Source: an uncultured Bacteroidota bacterium
GTDB lineage: Bacteria; Bacteroidota; Bacteroidia; Chitinophagales; Chitinophagaceae
Direction of reading: 5' to 3'
Assembly: GCA_903829015.1 (NCBI GenBank)
Contig: CAIKOJ010000220.1
Location: forward strand, 25,133-89,132
Length of the DNA stretch: 64,000 nt
In this document: piece by piece, positions 37,606 to 44,464 of the stretch
Position numbering within the stretch: position 1 is the stretch's first letter
Layout: each line of letters begins with the position of its first letter
Program-made: the position numbers and the translations under genes
The notes under the pieces: model-generated
What the model was told of the DNA's origin: nothing
Database searches by the model: none
What the model saw: only the letters and a program-made list of their open reading frames with translations

Positions 37606-38697
37606 ATGTCTATAAACAACAATATCTGGGAAGTAGCTGAGGCGTATCTGAATGGAAGTCTACCAGAGCAGGATATACTGGCATTAAAACACAGACTGGA
37701 AACAGACAGCGTTTTTGCGGCAGAGTTTCACGAAAGCACTAATCTCATCAGGTCTTTTGAAAGCAGCGGTAAGCAAAAACGCTTCCGCACTATGTTGCAG
37801 GATATTCACCAGCAGCAAACCACCACACAGCCTGCCAGGAAATCAAAACTCATTCAATTACCGGCCAATTTCTGGCGCACCGCAGCAGTTGCCGCTGGTG
37901 TAGCATTACTTACATCTACCGTTACCTATACAATACTTAATCCTTCCCTTAAGAAATCTAACTCGCAGTACAATATGATTCGCCGCGAAGTAGATAACAT
38001 CAAAGAATCACAGAACCAGCTAAAAAGGTCACAGAACCAACTGGAGAAAGACATTAAGAAGATCAACACCCCTACAGCTACCGTTAAGTACACCGGCACA
38101 GGTTTTGCCATCACCAACGATGGGTTCTTTGTTACCAGCTACCACGTTACCAAGGGTGCAGACTCTGTGTACATTCAAGACTACAACGGCGATTACTACA
38201 AAGCCAATGTAACCACATTTGATGAGGCAAACGATCTTGCGATACTGAAGGTTGAAAAGAAAAATTTCCATTTTGGAAAAGGTGAAGTGCCTTACTCCTT
38301 CTCAACTACCAGGTCCGGTCTCGGTAAGCATATTTTCACACTCGGTTTTCCTAAAGATCAAATGCTCTTCTGCGAGGGCTACATCAGCGGTCGACTCGGC
38401 TTCGATGGCAACGATAATCAGTACACACTGGTATTGCCTGCTGGCCACGGACAGAGTGGCTCACCTGTTATCGACGAGAATGGTAATATCCTGGGCGTAG
38501 TAACCGCCATCAGCGGCGAGGCAGAGGCAAGCACCTATGCTGTTACTTCCAAAGCACTGGTAGAACTGGTGCATAAGAAACTGCCACCAAACACCCTGCA
38601 TCTGCCAAAATCTACAAAGCTTGGTCACATGAACCGCGAAGAGCAGATCAAAAAAATGGAAGCTTACACATTCTCAGTAAAAGTTTATAAAAAATAG
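37606..38697 (+). CDS. Anti-sigma-like membrane protein fused to a trypsin-like serine protease
   Basis: 363 residues. Residues 1 to about 75 are a cytoplasmic helical domain like those of ECF anti-sigma factors (AEAYLNGSLPEQD, with a heavily charged tail). A single transmembrane helix spans about 91-111, followed by a coiled-coil linker at about 125-155. Residues about 160-330 form a periplasmic S1C/HtrA-type protease with catalytic His180 (SYHV), Asp210 (ANDLAIL) and Ser284 (GQSGSPV). No PDZ domain is seen. By topology it could sense the envelope with its protease domain and hold the sigma factor encoded just upstream. This is inference from order and layout. Confidence 0.83.
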   Translation: MSINNNIWEVAEAYLNGSLPEQDILALKHRLETDSVFAAEFHESTNLIRSFESSGKQKRFRTMLQDIHQQQTTTQPARKSKLIQLPANFWRTAAVAAGVALLTSTVTYTILNPSLKKSNSQYNMIRREVDNIKESQNQLKRSQNQLEKDIKKINTPTATVKYTGTGFAITNDGFFVTSYHVTKGADSVYIQDYNGDYYKANVTTFDEANDLAILKVEKKNFHFGKGEVPYSFSTTRSGLGKHIFTLGFPKDQMLFCEGYISGRLGFDGNDNQYTLVLPAGHGQSGSPVIDENGNILGVVTAISGEAEASTYAVTSKALVELVHKKLPPNTLHLPKSTKLGHMNREEQIKKMEAYTFSVKVYKK

Positions 38698-38716
38698 TCC
38701 ACACTCACACATCAAT

Positions 38717-38767
38717 CCAAAACCTGAATAAAGGGATGCAGTTCAACTTGCATCCTTTTATTTTTTA
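38717..38767 (+). repeat. Terminator-like direct repeat, copy A
   Basis: A sequence beginning CCAAAACCTGAA and ending in the hairpin GGATGCA...TGCATCC plus T-run. A diverged copy (about 85% alike by eye) lies at 40270-40317. The stem at 38730-38759 doubles as the terminator for the protease gene. Confidence 0.7.
38730..38759 (+). terminator. Terminator after sigma/anti-sigma-protease genes
   Basis: An 11-bp stem (GGATGCA/TGCATCC core extended by A-T and one G-T pair) with an 8-base loop, then ATTTTTTAG. Confidence 0.8.
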
Positions 38768-38849
38768 GAATCGGGACGATAGTACATTTCGTTTGCTTTA
38801 GTAACAGCTAATTTTCTCTCATTTATACCGAATCGAATTGATTATTATC

Positions 38850-38857
38850 TATTTTTG
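38850..38857 (+). promoter_or_regulatory. -7 box of toxin-antitoxin operon
   Basis: TATTTTTG, a perfect TAnnTTTG, ends 14 bases before the antitoxin ATG. The -33 element is not obvious. Confidence 0.45.
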
Positions 38858-38871
38858 TAAAAAGGATTTAC

Positions 38872-39108
38872 ATGAGCAACGCTGAGATACGCCGGCAACT
38901 ACATCATTACATTGATGTTGCAAACGATAAAGATATCGCTGCAATGTATTCCTATATAGAGGGCAATAAAACCGGGACGTATACTTTCACACAAGATGAA
39001 TTGAACGAATTTTATGCCCGCAGAGAAAAATTCCTAAAAGGGGGTAGTAAAGGTTATTCTGTTGAGGAAGTTCATAGCGCATTAAGGAAAGGCAAAAGTG
39101 GTTTATGA
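38872..39108 (+). CDS. Antitoxin of type II toxin-antitoxin pair
   Basis: 78 residues, no enzyme motif. The helical N-terminus (AEIRRQLHHYIDVANDKDIAAMYSYI) and a basic C-terminal tail with SVEEVHSALRK are typical of Bacteroidota antitoxins paired with RelE-like toxins. It overlaps the toxin by four bases (ATGA). It should bind the toxin and repress the operon. Its family assignment rests mainly on the partner gene. Confidence 0.75.
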   Translation: MSNAEIRRQLHHYIDVANDKDIAAMYSYIEGNKTGTYTFTQDELNEFYARREKFLKGGSKGYSVEEVHSALRKGKSGL

Positions 39109-39398
39109 ATTATACCATCATACTTTCGGAGGAAGCTAAGCACGATGAAACCGAAAGCTATCACTACTACGAGCTACAGCGTACAGGTTTAGGAGATGAG
39201 TTCCTTGATGAATTGGACAATTGCTATGCTGCGCTTGCAAGTATCCCCGAACATTTCGGTTTTTTGGACAGTCGTAATTTATTACGGGGTATGAGTGTAA
39301 ACCGCTTCCCGTTCAAGATCATTTATGAAATTTCTGCCGGCTCAGTATTTGTTTTCTCTGTTCATCACATGAGCAGAAAGCCCTATAAAAACAGATAA
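39105..39398 (+). CDS. RelE/ParE-family toxin
   Basis: 97 residues, the normal size for this fold: SEEAKHDETESYHYYELQRTG opens with the helix pair, followed by GLGDEFLDEL, NLLRGMSVNRFPFKIIYEI and the C-terminal strand VFVFSVHHMSRKP. This is the RelE/ParE plasmid-stabilisation family, whose members cut ribosome-bound mRNA or poison gyrase. Which one cannot be told from sequence. It is translationally coupled to the antitoxin. Confidence 0.85.
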   Translation: MNYTIILSEEAKHDETESYHYYELQRTGLGDEFLDELDNCYAALASIPEHFGFLDSRNLLRGMSVNRFPFKIIYEISAGSVFVFSVHHMSRKPYKNR

Positions 39399-39741
39399 CG
39401 GCGAAAATATAGCCCTCACTTCCTGTATTAGTGCTACTCTGCCACCTGAATTCACACCAGACACCAACAACAATGCAACGGTTAATTGTTCGACTCCGTT
39501 AGGAGTCGAAGCTTTGTAATCTCTATTTTTGTTTATAACAGGCCGCATTGGGGTGTAACTCTCACGGGCGTGCCTGTCTTCAATGTCTAACTGGTATTAC
39601 CACAAAGCAATTGACCATTGAAGACATTGTACCCTACGCTTACGCCTCTGTAATAGAAGCAGCGAATAAGCGATTAGAAAGAACTAATAGGGCAAAATAA
39701 GGGCTGCTAACGCAGTATTTTTTATTATCTTTAATTTTGTA
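39399..39741. other. Repeat-bearing gap between toxin and orphan protein
   Basis: 343 bases. It holds the palindromic repeat at about 39485-39590, an inverted repeat TGTCTTCAAT (39575-39584) with ATTGAAGACA (39617-39626), and an ORF-like 29-codon stretch at 39611-39700 starting TTG. The latter reads like the end of a helical protein but has no proper start. A TAATTTTG -7 box at 39732-39739 precedes the next gene by two bases. Confidence 0.5.
39485..39590. repeat. Intergenic palindromic repeat, family 1 copy 1
   Basis: About 100 bases built from CGACTCCGTTAGGAGTCG, then AAGCTTTGTA, a spacer, GGGGTGTAAC, and TGCCTGTCTTCAA. A second, similarly ordered copy lies at 59207-59310. The first block is a perfect 18-bp palindrome-like hairpin. 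Confidence 0.65.
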
Positions 39742-40167
39742 ATGAATATGAAGATATTTCTGAGAACTATTATTTCACTACTCTATTTTTGCTTTCAGTT
39801 CATAAACCTTGAAGCCCAAGTAGACTCTTTTCATTATACTAAATCTGAACAAAAGGCTATCGATGCTGTAAATGCGCTTCCAGAAGTTAAAAAACTATTC
39901 CAAATTTATGCAGATAGCCCTGAGCACTTTGAAATAATCATCGCGCAATCTGCTAATAGTGATTTTAAATATTTTTGGATAAAAGCAGGTCGAAGATTTA
40001 CGGGAACCCCTGACGACTATTTTGAATATTTCTTGGTAGATTATGAATTTTATGTAACTCCCAAAACATATGTAGTTAGAAATCTTGATATTGTAACTAA
40101 TACCCCAATATCTCTAAAAAAATGGAGAACTAAAATAAAAAAAGGGAACCATGATACTGTTAATTAA
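39742..40167 (+). CDS. Secreted protein of unknown function
   Basis: 141 residues, signal peptide MNMKIFLRTIISLLYFCFQF with cut after INLEAQ. The mature part is mixed alpha/beta with aromatic residues (FKYFWIKAGRRF, YFEYFLVDYEFYV) and no recognised motif. Composition is more AT-rich than its neighbours, and it lies in the patch with the toxin-antitoxin pair and repeats, so it may have been acquired together with them. The ATG follows the -7 box by only two bases. Confidence 0.55.
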   Translation: MNMKIFLRTIISLLYFCFQFINLEAQVDSFHYTKSEQKAIDAVNALPEVKKLFQIYADSPEHFEIIIAQSANSDFKYFWIKAGRRFTGTPDDYFEYFLVDYEFYVTPKTYVVRNLDIVTNTPISLKKWRTKIKKGNHDTVN

Positions 40168-40269
40168 TTTCAAGAGATTCACGCCTAATAGTAATTGAAT
40201 TTTTCGTTTTTACATTTAGGCAACTTCCCAACCAAGCCACTCTCGAAATTGCCAGATTTTATCCTCATT

Positions 40270-40317
40270 CCAAAACCTGAACAAAAAGGATGCAATTCAA
40301 CCTGCAACCTTTTTTTT
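40270..40317 (+). repeat. Terminator-like direct repeat, copy B
   Basis: A diverged copy of 38717-38767 (CCAAAACCTGAACAAAAAGGATGCA...TGCAACC plus eight T). Its stem (40283-40314) has one mismatch. It would end transcription from the orphan secreted gene. An A/C-rich imperfect tandem (CAACCAATCAACT-like units) follows at about 40325-40405. Confidence 0.65.
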
Positions 40318-40449
40318 GAGCCACCCCCAAAAACCAACCAATCAACTATTCAACCAATCAACTAATCAACCATTCAACAAACCAACAAATCAACCAACAA
40401 TCGCCTATCAACACTAATTCCCTACCTTTGCGCTCTCAAAAACACACTA

Positions 40450-41301
40450 TTGGGCTTTTTCAGCAACTTTCTGGGTAAACGCAACTCAAATCCTCAGGCC
40501 GAGATGAACTTTCTCGACCATGTCGAAGATCTGCGCTGGCACATTATCCGGTCTGCACTGGCCATTATAATAGGCGCTATTGCCGTCTTCATTAAGGTCG
40601 AGTGGATATTCGACCGCATCATCATGGGTCCGGCCAACGACGATTTTATCTCCTATAAGTGGTTTTGCGCCCTGGGCCGCGCCCTCCATTACGATTCCTT
40701 CTGCCTCGGCAAGATCAGACTCACATTTCAGAACACCGCCGTTACCGGCCAGTTCATGATGAGCCTCTCGGTATCGCTGCTGCTGGGCTTTGTACTGGCG
40801 TTCCCGTTCGTTCTTTGGGAACTCTGGAAATTCATAAAGCCGGCTCTTAAACCATCCGAGATCCGTATGGCACGGGGTATTGTGTTCTGGTGCTCTCTGC
40901 TGTTCTTCATCGGTGTATTCTTTGCTTACTTTATTGTGGGTCCATACGCTATCAACTTCTTTGGCAACTACCAGCTAAGCCCCCGCGTAGCCAACATCAT
41001 CACCCTCGATAATTATTTCGAAATGATGAGCACACTGGTGCTGGCACTGGGTGTGGTGTTCGAGATGCCTATCCTGATGCTGTTCCTTACCCGGATAGGC
41101 GTACTTACCCCCAGCCTGCTGCGTAAAAACCGCCGGCTGGCTTTCCTCATACTATTTATCCTTTCAGAGATCATTACCCCTCCCGACCTCTTTAGCTGTT
41201 TGCTGGTTTTTATACCTTTGTACGGCCTCTATGAGCTCACAGTGGTACTCAGCAAGCGCACCTACAACGACAGACAAAAACGTAAATCTCAAAACGATTA
41301 A
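40450..41301 (+). CDS. tatC: Sec-independent protein translocase TatC
   Basis: 283 residues with six membrane helices: AEMNFLDHVEDLRWHI at the N-terminus (the conserved cytoplasmic motif with FLDHxEDLR), then helices ending near 270. TatC recognises twin-arginine signals and forms the Tat translocon with TatA. The start is a TTG at 40450, chosen because the residues before the first ATG (40504) are typical of Bacteroidota TatC. A TACCTTTG -7-like box at 40423-40430 fits a short leader. TatA is not in the window. It is followed by rpiB after three bases. Confidence 0.92.
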   Translation: MGFFSNFLGKRNSNPQAEMNFLDHVEDLRWHIIRSALAIIIGAIAVFIKVEWIFDRIIMGPANDDFISYKWFCALGRALHYDSFCLGKIRLTFQNTAVTGQFMMSLSVSLLLGFVLAFPFVLWELWKFIKPALKPSEIRMARGIVFWCSLLFFIGVFFAYFIVGPYAINFFGNYQLSPRVANIITLDNYFEMMSTLVLALGVVFEMPILMLFLTRIGVLTPSLLRKNRRLAFLILFILSEIITPPDLFSCLLVFIPLYGLYELTVVLSKRTYNDRQKRKSQND

Positions 41302-41304
41302 GCT

Positions 41305-41754
41305 ATGAGCAGTTTAACCTTCAATAAAGATCTTCCGATAGCCATTGGTGCCGACCATGCCGGCTTTGAATACAAGGAACTGCTGAAAAAGCAACTCACC
41401 ACTGCCGGCTGGCAGGTATCAGACAAAGGTACTTACAGCCTGGATAGCGTAGACTATCCCGATTTTGCCCACCCCGTAGCAGCAATGGTCGAGACCGGCG
41501 AAGCCACTGCAGGCATACTGGTTTGCGGCAGCGGTAACGGTGTGTGCATGACAGCCAATAAGCACAATGACATCCGCGCCGCCCTCTGCTGGACAGAAGA
41601 ACTGGCTTCACTGGCCCGCCAGCACAACAACGCCAACGTACTCTGCGTACCCGCCCGTTTTGTACCCATCACTACTGCCGAAAAAATGGTAGATACCTTC
41701 CTCGCTACTGCCTTCGAAGGTGGCCGCCATGAAAAAAGGGTGGAAAAAATTTAG
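41305..41754 (+). CDS. rpiB: Ribose-5-phosphate isomerase B
   Basis: 149 residues, the normal RpiB/LacAB length. It interconverts ribulose 5-phosphate and ribose 5-phosphate. The phosphate-binding GADHAGFEYK (15-24), the catalytic Cys74 in VCGSGNGV, and HNNANVLCVPARF near 106 are all present. It is translationally linked to tatC, with no obvious pathway link. Confidence 0.93.
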   Translation: MSSLTFNKDLPIAIGADHAGFEYKELLKKQLTTAGWQVSDKGTYSLDSVDYPDFAHPVAAMVETGEATAGILVCGSGNGVCMTANKHNDIRAALCWTEELASLARQHNNANVLCVPARFVPITTAEKMVDTFLATAFEGGRHEKRVEKI

Positions 41755-42346
41755 GGTTAAATTCTGCTTGAAATTGGGCAGCATTTCAAATCATTTGGTT
41801 AGTAATGCGGTTAGCACCGCTTTTCCTGCGGTCATACCGCATTACGAGTGAGAGCGCAAGTATTATACCAATCGGACATTTTAAGCACACCAAACAAATA
41901 GTAGCCCTGACTTTTAAGTCGGGGAGGTTGAAATATTTGAGATTGGCTTTAGCCAAAATACAGGTTATGGGGGATTAAATGCCTATTTCGTACATAAATT
42001 CCAAATTACATGGAATTTATTTCACACCTGCTTCTAGTATTTATGCCACTAAGCGCATAAATCGAAAAACTCCCATGCCCTCTCCTGCGCTGCTCCATGG
42101 GGCTGGTTAAACATTCACAGTGATTAAGGCCTTTGCGAATTGCAGGAGAGAGGGAGAGGGCAGCTACCTGAGCAACTGCTATATAAATAAGCGATCTTGC
42201 ACACAAAATAAGACAATTTATTTGACCTTTCCAATAATAATGACATATTTATTTTGGAGTAAGGGAAGGGAGACAACCTGGAACCCCGCAACTTCACGAT
42301 TGATGATCGTTGCCTTTGTGATTTTCTATAAAAATGTATGCATTAA
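41755..42346. other. Gene-free region with several hairpins after rpiB
   Basis: 592 bases. TAATGCGGT/ACCGCATTA (41803-41811 with 41836-41844) enclose a nested ACCGC/GCGGT stem. CCCTGACTT/AAGTCGGGG (41905-41913 with 41916-41924) and TTGGCT/AGCCAA (41943-41948 with 41951-41956) follow. The rest is AT-rich with a G/A-rich stretch near 42140-42165. No coding frame is convincing. These look like intergenic palindromic repeats. Confidence 0.55.
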
Positions 42347-43483
42347 TTACAATACCTTCTTTCCATTAGGGTAGAAAAAATTGTACGCACTTTCTATAAA
42401 GCCGTTACCCAGGCTCGGTAAGTTCATCAGGGTATAAGCCAGCACTACACAGTCGGCACGGTCTATTGCCTGCCCCCAGTTGTACCCATGCATGGGCCGG
42501 CGCATCTGGCGCTGCACATCGTACACCTCATTAAAGTACCACCAGTACTCACATTGCCCGTTTACCTTATTGAGTATGCCCCACTCTACCATCTTGGTCA
42601 TATAGCTGTCTCCAATGTATACGGCGTTGATCTTTCTGGCACCTGTGTCTCGCACAGGTTTCATTATGGGGTAAGCAAGTGTCTCTTTTGTTAGTGGAAA
42701 GATCAGGTTCATATGCATCAGCAGGTCGTCATCATCATACTTCGGTTGATCGCTATGCTCAATTTCCGACCAATCAGGATGCTCTACTGCAATATGGGTC
42801 AGCCGTTCCATATACCTGGCCAGACTGTCGCCGCCAAGTATGGCACCGTACATGGTCCAGTGTATACACTGCAGCGCAAACAATGGCTCTTTGGGTTTGT
42901 TTTTCAAAGACAGGAACATCCCTTCCAGATCTGCCTGATTCACGCCCATCGAGTCCAGCACCTGCCGGTAGGCTTTGTAGTTGGTCATACCCACTTTGGG
43001 CTGCACCAGCTCATCGGGTATATACTCAGGCCAGTAAGATGCCTTATTGGGCAGGTAGGCAACTATCAATGCCTTACCCAGACGCTGCAATGTATCCTGT
43101 ACAGCTTTCAGTTTCACAGCCTTATCATGTATTGCCTGCCAGCCCACATAATCCTGTCCGTAGTAAGCCGCTATATATGGTCCTTGGTAAATGCAGTTGT
43201 TCTTCCCTCTTACGTCGCCCATAGCATTCAGCTTATCAAAGAGCGAGTACTCGATCTGGTTTTTCAGCCGTATCAGATCCGGCCGGAAACCGGTATTGTC
43301 GTTGAGGTATTTTTCTTTTTTCTGCTGGAATCTTCCACTCAGCCATCCCGCTATACTAAAAGCTGTATCTGGGGTGAGAACATAATAGCCGTGCAGTTGA
43401 CCGCTCTGTATGAAATGCAGCTTATGTTCTGCCATGGGCAGCAATAGTACACCGAAAGCAAAAACGAGCAGCAGTTGTTTCAT
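42347..43483 (-). CDS. AlgX/AlgJ-like SGNH-fold protein (putative polysaccharide O-acetyltransferase)
   Basis: 378 residues. An N-terminal hydrophobic stretch (about 1-18) is a signal or anchor. The segment GRFQQKKEKYLNDNTGFRPDLIRLKNQ (50-76) is typical of the AlgJ/AlgX domain used in alginate and other polysaccharide acetylation. The SGNH residues appear as HWT at 208-210 and GDSY with Ser293. In known systems these proteins accept acetyl from an MBOAT partner (AlgI), but none is in the window. It is the last gene of a minus-strand run with 43546 and 44465. The sugar acceptor is unknown. Confidence 0.7.
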   Translation of the reverse strand: MKQLLLVFAFGVLLLPMAEHKLHFIQSGQLHGYYVLTPDTAFSIAGWLSGRFQQKKEKYLNDNTGFRPDLIRLKNQIEYSLFDKLNAMGDVRGKNNCIYQGPYIAAYYGQDYVGWQAIHDKAVKLKAVQDTLQRLGKALIVAYLPNKASYWPEYIPDELVQPKVGMTNYKAYRQVLDSMGVNQADLEGMFLSLKNKPKEPLFALQCIHWTMYGAILGGDSLARYMERLTHIAVEHPDWSEIEHSDQPKYDDDDLLMHMNLIFPLTKETLAYPIMKPVRDTGARKINAVYIGDSYMTKMVEWGILNKVNGQCEYWWYFNEVYDVQRQMRRPMHGYNWGQAIDRADCVVLAYTLMNLPSLGNGFIESAYNFFYPNGKKVL

Positions 43484-43545
43484 TATCTTCAGGTATTATG
43501 GGTCTGAACAGGCCCGAGAAGACTATCAGGCTTCAATAGCCTGTA

Positions 43546-44412
43546 CTACAACGGAATATCTATCCTGATCTGCTTGGAGAAAAGCTTGCCGCTGGCATCT
43601 TTACCATCTATTTTCCACATCACCGAGCGCAAGGTCACAAACAGCGGTTTCTGGTTCACAGATTTCACATTGCGCACGCTGTTCTCCCAGTCCTGCACTT
43701 TCTTCCGACTGAACCTATGGCGCTTAGCGGCCTTACCCACCGCGGTATGAATCTCGTTTCTATGTACTTCGGGATACTCGAGCGATTTTTCATCCAGCCC
43801 GGCTATTCGATAGATGTTGTTAATGCCTTTCAGCGGTTCCCAATCTGTGGTAGTAGTAAGCGACTCCAGAGGTAGCACGCCCAGTTCATTCTTCAGCACT
43901 ACCACCGACTGGTACCGTTGCGATATCTTGATTACGTTAGAAGTCACCTTTATCAGGTTGCCGTTAATAGTACCACTTTGTAAAGTATACACAGCACCGT
44001 TGGCATGTGAGAGGTTCGGATTACCGGATTGCTTGGCTGCTATATTAGTGATCAGCAAAGACATAATATTAAAATCCGCCTTCAGCCCATTGCCCGAAAG
44101 ATTAGGAGCTGCAGCGGGTGCCGCAGGCACAGGTTGTTTAGCGGCTACTGGTGCAGCAACTTTTTTAGCAGTATCCGGTGCTTTAACCTGGGTTTTTGCT
44201 GCAGTCTCTTCAGTGTCTTTAGGCTCAGAAGAAGTGATAACCGGTTTGAGGTCGGTGACAAGGTCCTGCAAACGCTGTGGGTCAGTTTCGGTTACAATGG
44301 TAGATGAGTCGCCCAAAACGATAGGCCCATGGCTTTGTGTTTTGTCGTTCTTGCAGGAAAACAAAAATACCGCCAAGGTAAAAAACGCCGTATATGTATA
44401 TCGTTTATCCAT
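43546..44412 (-). CDS. Lipoprotein with Ala/Pro-rich linker
   Basis: 288 residues. The signal ends with lipobox LFSC20. Residues about 60-105 are a low-complexity Ala/Pro/Lys linker, followed by a mixed alpha/beta domain of about 180 residues (TLQSGTINGNLIKVTSN, KISQRYQSVVVLKNELGVLP, IRIDIPL at the end). No known motif is recognised. It lies between the E1 gene (52-base gap) and the AlgX-like gene (62-base gap) on the same strand, so it may be cotranscribed with them. Confidence 0.6.
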   Translation of the reverse strand: MDKRYTYTAFFTLAVFLFSCKNDKTQSHGPIVLGDSSTIVTETDPQRLQDLVTDLKPVITSSEPKDTEETAAKTQVKAPDTAKKVAAPVAAKQPVPAAPAAAPNLSGNGLKADFNIMSLLITNIAAKQSGNPNLSHANGAVYTLQSGTINGNLIKVTSNVIKISQRYQSVVVLKNELGVLPLESLTTTTDWEPLKGINNIYRIAGLDEKSLEYPEVHRNEIHTAVGKAAKRHRFSRKKVQDWENSVRNVKSVNQKPLFVTLRSVMWKIDGKDASGKLFSKQIRIDIPL

Positions 44413-44464
44413 ACAAAACCTAATTCTCTCACGAAAGTAATGAAAAGACTAATAATATTGAGTA

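Noticed and set aside
40325..40405. A/C-rich tandem repeat (CAACCAATCAACT-like units) taken as a functional array
   Set aside because: Units are imperfect and low-complexity with no conserved length; it may be only a simple-sequence stretch before tatC.
42713..43447. Long + strand ORFs (244 and 181 residues) opposite the AlgX-like gene
   Set aside because: They are antisense to a gene with a clear SGNH domain, have no recognisable motif or signal, and mirror its codon pattern.
43814..44440. 208-residue + strand ORF
   Set aside because: Antisense to the Ala/Pro-rich lipoprotein gene; its Ala/Gly-rich sequence is the complement of that linker, not a real protein.
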